Origin: Pelobacter sp.
GTDB lineage: Bacteria > Desulfobacterota > Desulfuromonadia > Geobacterales > Pseudopelobacteraceae
Direction: 5' to 3'
Length of the DNA stretch: 64,000 nt
Assembly (NCBI GenBank): GCA_030824515.1
Contig: JAVBXN010000026.1
Location: 1 to 64,000, forward strand
Numbering within the stretch: the stretch's first letter is position 1; every line of letters starts with the position of its first letter. Of the stretch, positions 7,547 through 16,791 are shown in pieces. A program made the translations under genes and the position numbers. The notes beneath the pieces were generated by a model. That model had not been told where the DNA came from. It did no database searches and saw nothing but the letters and a program-made list of their open reading frames with translations.

Positions 7547-9835
7547 ATGAGAAAAAAGCTGATCCACAGGGCAGAAACCGCCATCCTGCTATTACTGCAG
7601 CTGGCATTGCCGTACCTGGCATCGGCTGACGGTATCAATGGCTATCTGGAATACGGTTACAGCACATCCAGATCGAATTCCAGCGATATGAGCGGCAGCA
7701 CGACATCAAAGTCGAGCAATCTTTCACAGCGCTACAACCTGGAACTGGACAAAAGTTTCACCTCGACGATCCGCATGGCCATGGGAGCGAATGTACAGAT
7801 GAGCAACAACGATTCCGAAACAGACGGTCTTAAATCACACGCAACAAGTTCACGAATCTCGCCGCATGTGGACCTGGGCTATTCCAACGGCTTTTTCAGC
7901 GGCGGGGGCGGTTTCAGCCGGCGCATCGAGGATTCCAGATCCGGAGGGATTGCCAGTCCGACCACTTACGCGGACTCGTATTCAGGCCGCCTGAACTGGA
8001 TGCCGGAAGATTTTCCCAATCTTAACCTGATTTATTCATCCTTCGACAATTACGATGAGCAACGCCTTTCAAGGGATACCAACACCACCTCGCTGACCTT
8101 CAGCAGCCGCTACAAACCGGTGAAAAACCTGGATCTGAGTTACTCCGGCAACCACTCCACGGCTACGAACCGCCTGAGCGGTTTCGAGACCGAATCGCTC
8201 ACCCAGAGTGCGCGAGTCGACTACAATGATTTTCTCTTCAGGGATCGGCTTGCTGTCAGCAGCAGCTATAACATCGCAACGCAGAAGACCGTGGCCACCA
8301 ATAACGGCAGCAGCAGCCAGTTACTGCTGAACCCGGTCAGTATCGATTCCTATTACTATGCCACTCCAAGATTCAACGACCCGATCACTCCCGCTCCCAA
8401 TTTCACTGCCAACCCGCTGCAGGCGCTGCCCAATAATATCGAGGTCAGCAATGCCCAGGTGACCTCAGTTTCCAATCACGTCAGCCTGGGAGTGAAGATC
8501 GGTTTTAACCAGGCCGTGAATATCATCAGGCTGTTGGTAACCCCGACCATCCCCCGCGACCTGGTTGCTGCGGACTATGATCAGATCGGCAACGCCTTTG
8601 TCGCCAATATCAAGGTCTATACCAGCCTGAACGGTTCCGATTGGTTGCCGTGGGCGGGTACCACTTCGATTATTTTCAAACAGGTCGAAATTGTAAATCC
8701 GTCCACCGGTGCGACCACCATTGGCCCGGCCTTCGAACTGACGCTGCCGAACAGTGCCAAGACAGTCTATAACTATATCAGGATCGAGATCGTACCTGTT
8801 GTTGCCAACAATATCCAACTGCCAAACGGCCTGGAAAAGTTGACCATTGCAAAGCTGGAAACCTACCTGCAGGACCAGAACATCGTCATCAAGCCCGGCA
8901 CCAGCCGGACGTCGTCACAGATAGCCGGATCTTACAACCTCAACCTCAGGGCGCGCTTGTGGGATGTGCCGACGGTGACCTTCGACAGCGGCTTCGACCT
9001 GAATCACACCAAATCGGATTCCAGCAGGTTCGCTTATCGCTATGCGCTGACCAACGGCCTGAGCGTTTATCATATCTTCAGCCCGACCTTGAGCAGCAGC
9101 GGCCGCATATCACGCCAGGACGACATCAATCCCAGCAACAACACCAGCAATTCATCCAACTCCCTGAGCGTGTCCCTGGCCGCCACCCCACTGCCTACCC
9201 TGAGCGGAACCGTTAACTACAGCGCCCGCCAGGACAAATCCGATACCACCAGCAAGACATCGCAGTCGCTGAACCTCTCCAGTTCCGCAGAACTGTACCG
9301 TGGCATCAACCTGAGCCTCAACGCAGGCGGCGCCCTGACCAGCGACAATAGCGGCAAGGAACAGCAGAGCCTGAACAGCAGCCTGGGTGTCAACCTGCTG
9401 CCGCACAGGTCCATGAGCATCAACATCGGCGCCTCCGACCAGGAAAGCTGGTCTTCGGGCGGAGACACCCGTCCCGACAGCAAAGCCAGTTATAACCGCT
9501 CGCTCGATGTCACGGTTTCATATACTCCGCTGCAGACGGTCTACCTGTTCGGTGCGTTCAACATCGTAGTCCAGTCTCATCAGAAAACCCAGACCGCCCA
9601 GAGTGTCGGCGGGTCCTGGTCTCCGTTCCGGGATGGCGCCCTGCAGCTGAACATTTCCTACCGTGAGGCGATCCAGGCTGACAGCACCAAGGACAGAACC
9701 TTTACCAATTCGGCTCACCTGATCATCCGACCCGGAATGTTTCTGGATGTTTCTTTTCTAATGGCCAGTTCCGACGGGGTCACGCAGAAAAGTGATGTCC
9801 AGAGCCTTTCCGGTTCATTCAGGGCCAGTTTTTAA
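7547..9835 (+). CDS. Large outer-membrane beta-barrel protein, candidate cytochrome conduit or exporter
   Basis: The 762-residue product has a signal peptide (hydrophobic LLLLQLALPYLASA, cleavage near residue 27) and then long stretches of alternating polar and hydrophobic residues rich in Ser, Asn and Tyr, typical of beta-barrel strands. It ends in Phe (GSFRASF), the usual terminal residue of outer-membrane barrels recognised by the BAM complex. Residues about 265-440 interrupt the barrel pattern with a domain that looks like a folded discoidin-like beta-sandwich (LGVKIGFNQAVNIIRLLV, YNYIRIEIVPV). No known porin family name can be given. Set among multiheme cytochromes and lipoproteins, it is the only barrel of the operon and the best candidate for the outer-membrane channel of a porin-cytochrome complex or for cytochrome secretion. 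Confidence 0.7.
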   Translation: MRKKLIHRAETAILLLLQLALPYLASADGINGYLEYGYSTSRSNSSDMSGSTTSKSSNLSQRYNLELDKSFTSTIRMAMGANVQMSNNDSETDGLKSHATSSRISPHVDLGYSNGFFSGGGGFSRRIEDSRSGGIASPTTYADSYSGRLNWMPEDFPNLNLIYSSFDNYDEQRLSRDTNTTSLTFSSRYKPVKNLDLSYSGNHSTATNRLSGFETESLTQSARVDYNDFLFRDRLAVSSSYNIATQKTVATNNGSSSQLLLNPVSIDSYYYATPRFNDPITPAPNFTANPLQALPNNIEVSNAQVTSVSNHVSLGVKIGFNQAVNIIRLLVTPTIPRDLVAADYDQIGNAFVANIKVYTSLNGSDWLPWAGTTSIIFKQVEIVNPSTGATTIGPAFELTLPNSAKTVYNYIRIEIVPVVANNIQLPNGLEKLTIAKLETYLQDQNIVIKPGTSRTSSQIAGSYNLNLRARLWDVPTVTFDSGFDLNHTKSDSSRFAYRYALTNGLSVYHIFSPTLSSSGRISRQDDINPSNNTSNSSNSLSVSLAATPLPTLSGTVNYSARQDKSDTTSKTSQSLNLSSSAELYRGINLSLNAGGALTSDNSGKEQQSLNSSLGVNLLPHRSMSINIGASDQESWSSGGDTRPDSKASYNRSLDVTVSYTPLQTVYLFGAFNIVVQSHQKTQTAQSVGGSWSPFRDGALQLNISYREAIQADSTKDRTFTNSAHLIIRPGMFLDVSFLMASSDGVTQKSDVQSLSGSFRASF

Positions 9836-9868
9836 CAGGATAAAATTTTCATAGCGGGGGGAATCACC

Positions 9869-10471
9869 ATGGAACAACGACACAATAAAAAGCAATTTAC
9901 CCTGTTCGAGTGGGTATGCGCCGCCCTGGTCGGATTGATCGTGATGGCGTGCGGCGGTTGCGCATCGCCGGGTGACCTGTTCCGCGATTCCACCATGGAT
10001 TTCGGCTCGATCAAGACGGTTGCGGTGATGCCGTTCACCAATCTTTCGCGGGACCAGTTGGCCGGGGAAAGGGTGCGGGACGTGTTTTCCACTGCACTGA
10101 TGTCGTCAGGTTCCATCTATTCGCTGCCAACCGGCGAAATTGCCCGTGCCATCGGCAACATCGGCCTGAACAACGCCACAACACCCTCGGTTGAAGATGT
10201 TGTCAAGTTGTCCAAGGCGCTCAAGGCCGATGCGATCATTACCGGTGTTGTTCGTGAGTATGGCGATGTTCGTGCCGGGAATGCCGCTGCCGACGTAATT
10301 GCTCTCAGCCTGCAGCTGATCGAGGGGCAGACCGGACGGGTGGTCTGGTCGGCGAGCACCTCGCAGGGTGGTATCGGTATCACTGAAAAGCTTTTCGGCG
10401 GCGGCGGAAAACCGATCAATGATGTAACGGAGAAAGCGGTCAATGATCTTATTACCAAGCTGTTCGAATAG
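9869..10471 (+). CDS. CsgG/LpoB-like lipoprotein
   Basis: A 200-residue lipoprotein: a membrane-spanning signal (WVCAALVGLIVMAC) ends in the lipobox CGGC followed by ASPG. The mature part starts with the VAVMPFTNLSRD pattern and continues with ADAIITGVVREYG, LSLQLIEGQTGRVVWSAST and a C-terminal amphipathic helix. This arrangement is typical of the CsgG/LpoB/GNA1162-like lipoprotein fold, some members of which build outer-membrane secretion pores (CsgG) or activate periplasmic enzymes (LpoB). A GGGGA ribosome site lies upstream. The next gene encodes a larger protein with the same kind of domain, so the two may work together in moving or holding surface cytochromes. The family match is from motif pattern only. 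Confidence 0.7.
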   Translation: MEQRHNKKQFTLFEWVCAALVGLIVMACGGCASPGDLFRDSTMDFGSIKTVAVMPFTNLSRDQLAGERVRDVFSTALMSSGSIYSLPTGEIARAIGNIGLNNATTPSVEDVVKLSKALKADAIITGVVREYGDVRAGNAAADVIALSLQLIEGQTGRVVWSASTSQGGIGITEKLFGGGGKPINDVTEKAVNDLITKLFE

Positions 10472-11738
10472 TCATTCCCTGCGTGACATGCTGTTGCTGG
10501 CGCTGGCCGCAATATGCAGCTGCGTGTTGGCGGGTTGCGCCAATCCGGCCGGCGCTTCTCTGCGCTTTAATTCAGCGGTTCCCGGCTGGGGGCCGATGAT
10601 CGCGGTGTATCCGATTGAAAACCTGAGCGGTGCGCCGGCGCCGCTCAAGGAGCTGCACGAGGAGCTGGCCGCCACCCTGCAGCGTGCCGGAGCGCGGATA
10701 GTGGATCAAGCCGCCCTGGACAGTTTTTTTGAACGTCACTGGGTGCGTTACGTGGGTGGTATCGATGAAACGACTTCAGCCGCTCTGCGTGATGAAACCG
10801 GAGCCGACGCCGTGCTGATTACCAACCTGGAACTCTATAACGAACAAGCTCCGCCCCGCATTGCGCTGATGGCGCGGCTGGTCAGCACCGCCGGCATGCC
10901 GGAAATACGCTGGATGGACAGTTATGCCAGGACCGGAGATGAGGCTCCCGGCCTGCTTGGGTTGGGTATCATCGAGGATCCGGTCCGCCTGAGAGGCCTG
11001 GGCTTCGAATGTCTGGAGGCCTCCATGCGCAAGTTCATCATGAATGCGCCTGAACGCGAGCATAAGGTTTCTGCCCGGGAGATCCGTGAAAACAAGCCGT
11101 TCACACTCTCGGACCTGATGGACAAGATGAAGGATGAACCCCGCCAGTCGGCTGATGTGCCGGTGAACAACAGGCCGTGGCTCTCCCAGGTCGGCGACCT
11201 GATTTCCTACCGTTATCAACCCAGAACCTGGTACAGCTCGCGCGATGTTCTGGATGACCAGTTACGTTCGGTCGCGCTGATACCCTTTCTGGACTTGAGC
11301 ACACGCAAGTATGGCGCCGAAGTGCTGGTGCTGCATCTGGCCAAGCAGCTGGTTGTTGACGGGAGATTCAAGGTGGTTGAACTGGGAGTCATTCGTGACA
11401 AAATTCTTGTATCCCGCATCATCATGACCAGTGGAATATCAAACGCAAACATTGACGTCATATCAAACAGCCTGGGCGTTGAGCTTGTCGTCAACGGCAA
11501 GCTGTTCGACTACCTGGAATCCAATACGACCGGTCAGAACCCCAAGGTCGATTTCTCCTTGCAAATGTTCGAACGGGATACCAGAAAAATACTCTGGAAC
11601 TCCCACAGCCGCAATCAGGGCAATGACGGGGTATTTTTCTTTGATGTCGGCCAGATCAGCACCGCCAGTGCCCTGACCGACAAGATGAGTCAGTCACTGC
11701 TGCATCGTCTTAATGAAAATGCATCCGAGAAAAGATAG
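10443..11738 (+). CDS. Larger CsgG-like lipoprotein
   Basis: The 431-residue product contains a lipoprotein signal (MLLLALAAICSCVLAGC) beginning at residue 16 of the longest frame. The start is ambiguous: the ATG at 10443 has a GGAGA site 10 bases upstream and overlaps the previous gene by 29 bases, while the ATG at 10488 gives the neater signal peptide but has no ribosome site. Two segments repeat the lipoprotein-fold pattern of the previous gene: MIAVYPIENLSG...ADAVLITNLELY near residues 55-140 and SVALIPFLDLS...VELVVNGKLFDY...FERDTRKILWNS near 275-390. It looks like a duplicated or two-domain CsgG-like protein. Overlap with its neighbour points to joint production. Function is unknown beyond that. 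Confidence 0.68.
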   Translation: MILLPSCSNSHSLRDMLLLALAAICSCVLAGCANPAGASLRFNSAVPGWGPMIAVYPIENLSGAPAPLKELHEELAATLQRAGARIVDQAALDSFFERHWVRYVGGIDETTSAALRDETGADAVLITNLELYNEQAPPRIALMARLVSTAGMPEIRWMDSYARTGDEAPGLLGLGIIEDPVRLRGLGFECLEASMRKFIMNAPEREHKVSAREIRENKPFTLSDLMDKMKDEPRQSADVPVNNRPWLSQVGDLISYRYQPRTWYSSRDVLDDQLRSVALIPFLDLSTRKYGAEVLVLHLAKQLVVDGRFKVVELGVIRDKILVSRIIMTSGISNANIDVISNSLGVELVVNGKLFDYLESNTTGQNPKVDFSLQMFERDTRKILWNSHSRNQGNDGVFFFDVGQISTASALTDKMSQSLLHRLNENASEKR

Positions 11739-11771
11739 ACAGAACATATCCCAATGCATAAGCGAGGATCT

Positions 11772-13526
11772 ATGAAACCAACGTCACCTGTACTCCTGTC
11801 CATTCTTTCCCTTTCTTTTTCAGCTTCACTGGCCATGGCTGCCGTTCCGACTGTCCAGTCGCCGGATGCTGCCGTGCCGCCGGTGACCGAAGCAGCGCTT
11901 CCCAAGCCCGACCGGGTTGTCATCAAACTGAACGCGCCGCTTCTGTCGCCAAAGTTCTCCGCGACCCCTCTGGCTACAATCAACGACGAGGTGATTACGT
12001 TTGAAGAACTCAAGAAGGCTCTGGGTACGATTCACACCGGAATGGGCGAAGGCAAGGCCGCTCCCAAAAAGAATTTTCCGGAAGTGCTCAAGCGACTGAT
12101 CAACTCTCGCTTGATGATCCAGGAGGCACGCAGTATCGGACTGGATAAGGATGAATTGATCAGGACCTCCATGGAGGAATTCAGGCGGAAACTGATGCGG
12201 GACACACTCATGAACGATTATGTCAAAGACATAGCCGCTGATAACAAGGAAGTTGAAAAGGTCGCGCGCGAACGGACCAGGGAATGGCGTCTGAAATCCT
12301 TGATAATCGGCAAGCTCTCCGATGTCAGAAACTTTGAAGCGGAGATCAAGTCCGGTAAGCCTTTCGACGAGGTTTATGAGAAATTCATCAGCGACGGGCG
12401 CGGCAAAATCGGCGGCAAGGTTGAAGACTTTATCGCCCGGGATGCCATCGATCCGACCATGATGGTCGTGCTGGAAAAGTTGAAAGTGGGTGAGACCGGC
12501 AAGCCGGTGACAATTGAAAACGGGTTCGTGCTGTTTCGCGTCGAGGAGCTGCGCAGCAAGGATGATCCAAAGGTGATCGAGCAGGTTCGCCAGGAGCTGG
12601 GTTCCAAGCTGCGGGTCGAGGCGCTCAAAAAGTACAACGAGAAGCTGAGCAAAAAATATGTGAAGGTGAAGAAGCTGTTTGGACAACTGGATTACCATAA
12701 CAAAAAAGTCAAGTTTGAAGCCATGTTGAAAGACAAGCGGGTTATCGCCGAGATCAAGGGGGAAAAGCCGCTTACGGTCGCGGATTTTTCGGATGCGGTG
12801 GCAGCCAAGTTCTATCACGGCATCCAGCGGGCCATCGACAGCCGCAAGGTAAACAGCGAGAAGAAGGTCATCCTGGAAGAAGTGCTCAGTACGCTGGTGT
12901 TTGACAAGGAAGCCCGGGTGCAGAAAATCGATCAGACGGACGAGTTCCGTACCAAGGTCAAGAATCAGGAGGATACACTCCTGTTCGGTCAGTTCATGCA
13001 GAAGATCGTGATCCCCGAAATAACCATTTCACGGGAAGAGACAAAGGCCTATTACGCCGATCATGCCAAGGATTACTTCGCTCCCGCTATATATACTTTG
13101 GACGCAATCGCATTTTCGAGCCCGGAAAAAGCCGAAGAAGCGGCAAACAAGCTGAAAAGCGGCACAGACCTGAAATGGTACAAGGCCAATGCGGACGGAC
13201 AGGAAAGTATCAGCAAACGCTACCAGGCATTTTTTGAAGGCAATCCGGTTGCAAAAGAAGAGCTGCCGCCCAAGATGCAACAGGCCCTTTCGGGCAGTGT
13301 AAAAGGCGATTGCCGGGTATTTGTCGATGGTGTCACCGGATATGCTCTGGTTGTAGTCGATTATCAGCCACCCGCAACCCTGCCATACGAAACCATCGAA
13401 GGTGCGTTGAGGGAAGCTGTCTCATACGAAAAACTGAATAAAAATATAGAATTGTGGGCCAAAAAGCTGAGGGATGCCTCGGAAGTCCTGGTATATGCCG
13501 ACTTCGCTCAACAGGAGAAGCCATGA
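11772..13526 (+). CDS. Periplasmic SurA/PpiC-type peptidyl-prolyl isomerase or chaperone
   Basis: This 584-residue exported protein has a signal peptide ending ALAMA and then the ATINDEVITFEELKKAL pattern characteristic of SurA-like N-terminal domains. A parvulin-like segment follows at roughly residues 170-290 (WRLKSLIIG...GKPFDEVYEKFI...IENGFVLFRVEEL), and a second related unit lies in the C-terminal third (AIYTLDAIAFSSPEKAEEAANKL). Such proteins fold outer-membrane proteins or isomerise prolines in the periplasm. The start at 11772 is chosen over 11754 because GAGGA lies just before it and the signal is then normal. Its stop overlaps the ATG of the 26-heme cytochrome as ATGA, which ties it to cytochrome production; it could fold the barrel protein or hold apocytochromes ready for heme attachment. 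Confidence 0.78.
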   Translation: MKPTSPVLLSILSLSFSASLAMAAVPTVQSPDAAVPPVTEAALPKPDRVVIKLNAPLLSPKFSATPLATINDEVITFEELKKALGTIHTGMGEGKAAPKKNFPEVLKRLINSRLMIQEARSIGLDKDELIRTSMEEFRRKLMRDTLMNDYVKDIAADNKEVEKVARERTREWRLKSLIIGKLSDVRNFEAEIKSGKPFDEVYEKFISDGRGKIGGKVEDFIARDAIDPTMMVVLEKLKVGETGKPVTIENGFVLFRVEELRSKDDPKVIEQVRQELGSKLRVEALKKYNEKLSKKYVKVKKLFGQLDYHNKKVKFEAMLKDKRVIAEIKGEKPLTVADFSDAVAAKFYHGIQRAIDSRKVNSEKKVILEEVLSTLVFDKEARVQKIDQTDEFRTKVKNQEDTLLFGQFMQKIVIPEITISREETKAYYADHAKDYFAPAIYTLDAIAFSSPEKAEEAANKLKSGTDLKWYKANADGQESISKRYQAFFEGNPVAKEELPPKMQQALSGSVKGDCRVFVDGVTGYALVVVDYQPPATLPYETIEGALREAVSYEKLNKNIELWAKKLRDASEVLVYADFAQQEKP

Positions 13527-15496
13527 ATACATTCAATAAAATGAGGATCGGGACTGTTGCGCTGGCCATGCTGCTGGTCTTTGGCGGTATGATCCCCTGG
13601 GTCGCTTCTGACAGCCATGCCGCAAAAAAAATGGCCAGCAAGGAGTGTCTGGACTGCCACACAAAATTTGAAGCGAAGTATTTTTCACAGAAGTATCTGC
13701 ATACGATCGTCAAGGAGAAAAAATGTGAGAACTGCCATCTCCGGCATGGACGGGTGGCCAAGTTGCTGCTCAAGAAAGACGGCAACAAGATCTGCCTGGA
13801 ATGCCACACTCCGGCCAAGGCCGGACTGAACCGGAAGAACGTTCATGCTCCGCTGAAGTCGGGCAAGTGTTCGCAATGCCATAACCCACATGGTTCGCAG
13901 TCCCCGTCCATGTTGATGGCGGCTGGCAATGACGTTTGTTACGGCTGCCACAAAAAAGATGTCTTCGAGAAGAAAGTCGTTCATGCGGTGTTGCGAAAAG
14001 AGGGTTGCAAGGCCTGTCACACTGCCCACAGTTCGGACGAGAGCCACCTGCTGACCAAAGCTGAACCGGCACTCTGCCTGGGATGTCATGACAAGTCGGG
14101 GGCTGCGTTCAAAAAGGCCCACGGCAGCTATCCGGTCGAGGGCAAAAGCTGTTCCGCCTGCCATAACCCGCATACATCAAACCAGCCGAAACTGCTCAAG
14201 GAAAGCGTTCACAGCCCGGTTGCCACCAGAGGCTGCGATGGTTGCCATGCCGCGCCAGGCTCCGCCAATCCGTTTGCCGTCAATCAGAAGGGTTCCGCGC
14301 TCTGCCTGCAGTGCCATAAAATCCAGGCGCTCACGGCAGGCGGCATGGTTCAGCACGCGCCCTTCAAGAGCGGCGATTGCCTGAGCTGCCATAATCCGCA
14401 TGCCTCCGAACACAGCCGGCTGACAACTCTTGGCGGCAATGCCCTCTGCACGGGTTGCCACAAAGGCATGGCGGAGAAGGTTGCCTACAGGCATGCTCCG
14501 TTGGGTGACGCCAAGGGCTGCCTTTCCTGCCACAAGCCGCACGCAGCCGCGTTCAAGGGGTTGGTAAACAGGAAAGGCGCCGATCTGTGCAATGATTGCC
14601 ACGCCAAAACCAAAGACAGCCTGAAAAGCAAGACCGTACATGACCCTTTCAAGGCCGGTGAATGCCAGGCATGTCACAACCCGCACGGCTCCAACTTCAC
14701 CGGCATGGCGGTCGTTCGCATCGACAGGCTCTGTTATTCCTGCCACTCGGATTCGGAAACCAGGTTCAAAAAAACCTATACCCACAAGCCGGTGGTCGGC
14801 GGAGAGTGTCTGTCCTGCCATAAGGGGCACGCCGGAGCCGAGGTCAAGCTGCTCAAGGCCGCCGGTTCGAAACTCTGCAGCGGCTGCCACGCGGAGATGA
14901 TGAAGGGTGAAAGCAGCGGATCCAATCATGAACCCTTCAAGGCCGGTGAATGCATGACCTGCCACGATTCCCACGGCAGCAATTCCGCCGGTATGCTGGC
15001 GAAGCCCCAGCTGCAGGTCTGCGCCGGCTGCCACGAACCCTACAAGGGGCTCAAGGAGGCGGCTTCCAGGCATGCCCCGTTCAGCGAGGGGAATTGTTCC
15101 ATGTGCCATAACCCCCACAAGGCCAAGCTCAAGAATCTGCTCGTAACCCAGGGGCCGGGGCTCTGTTATTCCTGTCACAAGGATATCAAGGAAAAAATGG
15201 ATAAGCAGAAACCGCATGATCCGGCGCAAAAGGACTGCCTCAACTGCCACAAGCCACATTATGCGGCATCCACGGCCCTGCTTGCCACGAAGGTGGCTGT
15301 CAGCTGCGAACAGTGCCACGATTATGCCAAGGCGCCCTTTGCCAAGGCGCACCTCGGCATAGAGGCATCGGTGATGAACTGCATGGGTTGTCATGACCCC
15401 CATGCGTCCAAAGATCCGAAGTTTTTCAAGAGTTCGATTCACGCACCTTTTGCGTCACGTGCCTGCGAAGAGTGCCATACCGTTCCCAAACCCTGA
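13523..15496 (+). CDS. 26-heme c-type cytochrome
   Basis: The 657-residue protein carries 26 CXXCH motifs by direct count, one every 25 residues on average, and little else. They come in repeating units of CHNPHGS/CHKPH type with a second His after the heme motif, the doubled CXXCH pattern in which neighbouring hemes pack in pairs. The N-terminus (about residues 1-33, ending SHA) is a signal peptide, so it matures in the periplasm. The start at 13523 overlaps the isomerase stop and has an AGGAG site; the frame extends further upstream without support. I recall a 26-heme cytochrome in the omcS gene cluster of G. sulfurreducens, which fits. Likely role: periplasmic or trans-membrane electron wire that feeds the surface cytochromes. 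Confidence 0.9.
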   Translation: MNTFNKMRIGTVALAMLLVFGGMIPWVASDSHAAKKMASKECLDCHTKFEAKYFSQKYLHTIVKEKKCENCHLRHGRVAKLLLKKDGNKICLECHTPAKAGLNRKNVHAPLKSGKCSQCHNPHGSQSPSMLMAAGNDVCYGCHKKDVFEKKVVHAVLRKEGCKACHTAHSSDESHLLTKAEPALCLGCHDKSGAAFKKAHGSYPVEGKSCSACHNPHTSNQPKLLKESVHSPVATRGCDGCHAAPGSANPFAVNQKGSALCLQCHKIQALTAGGMVQHAPFKSGDCLSCHNPHASEHSRLTTLGGNALCTGCHKGMAEKVAYRHAPLGDAKGCLSCHKPHAAAFKGLVNRKGADLCNDCHAKTKDSLKSKTVHDPFKAGECQACHNPHGSNFTGMAVVRIDRLCYSCHSDSETRFKKTYTHKPVVGGECLSCHKGHAGAEVKLLKAAGSKLCSGCHAEMMKGESSGSNHEPFKAGECMTCHDSHGSNSAGMLAKPQLQVCAGCHEPYKGLKEAASRHAPFSEGNCSMCHNPHKAKLKNLLVTQGPGLCYSCHKDIKEKMDKQKPHDPAQKDCLNCHKPHYAASTALLATKVAVSCEQCHDYAKAPFAKAHLGIEASVMNCMGCHDPHASKDPKFFKSSIHAPFASRACEECHTVPKP

Positions 15497-15511
15497 TAAG
15501 GAGATACACAC

Positions 15512-16786
15512 ATGAAAATACGGAGCGTTACGTCATTACTGGCCGTGATTGTGCTGACCGTCTGGGGGCAGTGCCTGGCGGCCGGCACCGATCAGCAGCT
15601 GAAGCTCAAGCCCGGAGCACGGGGCAACCTCTGCCTTAACTGCCATAACAGTTTCAAGGAGAAGCTGGCCCGCAAGGTGATCCACACACCGCTGAAAAAG
15701 AAAGATTGTTCCGGCTGCCACAACCCCCATACCTCCTCCCATGGCAAGCTGCTGGAGGCCGGCACAAAAACGGTCTGTTCGCTCTGCCATGCGTCGATGA
15801 TTTCCGCCAAGCCACGCAGTGTCCACAAGGTGGTGGCCGATGGCGGTTGCATGAAGTGTCACGACCCCCATTCCTCCGACAACAAGAACAGCCTGGTCAA
15901 GGATGGCAAGGCGCTCTGCTTCAGCTGTCACAAGCCTCTTGGCGAGGCACTTGCCAAAGTAAAGTATCGGCATGCGCCGGTGGAAAGCAGCTGCCTCTCC
16001 TGCCATCAGGCCCATGCTTCGGATAAGGGGCCGTATCTGCTGAAGAGCGAAATCAATCTGCTCTGCCTGGGTTGCCATAAGAGCGACAAGCCGTTGTTCA
16101 TAAATAAACATATGAATTACCCGGTCAGCCAGGCTCTCTGTACCGGTTGCCACAATCCGCATGGATCGGACAGCCCGGGATTGCTGCACAAGAACGTGCA
16201 TTCTCCGGTTGCCAAACGCATGTGCAACCAGTGCCACATGGATGCCTCATCTGCTACACCGCTTAAGGTCAAGAGCGATGGAATCGGGCTCTGTCGTGGT
16301 TGCCACAATGACATGGTCAACAGGACCTTTGACAAGAACCGGATGCACTGGCCGTTGTTGAGCAGGAAGGGTTGTCTGGCCTGCCACAACCCGCATGCCT
16401 CCGAAGTCAAAGGGCTGTTGCGCGAACCGACGGCACAGCTCTGCTACAAGTGCCATGACGATACGATGAGACGTCAGCAGAAAAACATTTCCAAGCACGA
16501 ACCGGTTGTCGAAGGGCGCTGCGCCGAGTGTCATGACCCGCACTCCTCAAATTTCCTGTTCCTTACCAAAAAGGACCACAAGTTTGATCTGTGCGTCAGC
16601 TGCCATGACTGGGGGCGCCACTCAACCCATCCCATCGGTGAAAAATCCGTCGATCCGCGCAACAGGAATTTATCCCTGGGATGTGTTTCCTGCCACCGTT
16701 CCCACGGAACCGAAAACAAGAAGCTGTTCTTCTACAAGACAACCACCGAGGTATGTATCCAGTGCCACGAGAAGCTCACGAGGTGA
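15512..16786 (+). CDS. 16-heme c-type cytochrome
   Basis: This 424-residue exported protein has a signal peptide (AVIVLTVWGQCLAA) and 16 CXXCH motifs by count, arranged in the same CHNPH(G/A)S doubled pattern as the 26-heme protein 16 bases upstream; the two are clearly related and probably arose by unit duplication. AGGAG lies 8 bases before the ATG. Its stop overlaps the possible start of the following NHL gene (TGATG), so the three genes are likely one translation-coupled unit. It probably shares the periplasmic electron-carrying or bridge role of its larger neighbour. Confidence 0.9.
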   Translation: MKIRSVTSLLAVIVLTVWGQCLAAGTDQQLKLKPGARGNLCLNCHNSFKEKLARKVIHTPLKKKDCSGCHNPHTSSHGKLLEAGTKTVCSLCHASMISAKPRSVHKVVADGGCMKCHDPHSSDNKNSLVKDGKALCFSCHKPLGEALAKVKYRHAPVESSCLSCHQAHASDKGPYLLKSEINLLCLGCHKSDKPLFINKHMNYPVSQALCTGCHNPHGSDSPGLLHKNVHSPVAKRMCNQCHMDASSATPLKVKSDGIGLCRGCHNDMVNRTFDKNRMHWPLLSRKGCLACHNPHASEVKGLLREPTAQLCYKCHDDTMRRQQKNISKHEPVVEGRCAECHDPHSSNFLFLTKKDHKFDLCVSCHDWGRHSTHPIGEKSVDPRNRNLSLGCVSCHRSHGTENKKLFFYKTTTEVCIQCHEKLTR

Positions 16787-16791
16787 TGACC

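Noticed and set aside
14177-15442. Long minus-strand ORF (421 codons) opposite the 26-heme cytochrome gene
   Set aside because: It is a shadow of the regularly repeated CXXCH codons on the plus strand; no ribosome site and a composition unlike a folded protein. Similar shadows lie opposite 15512-16786 and the giant cytochrome gene.
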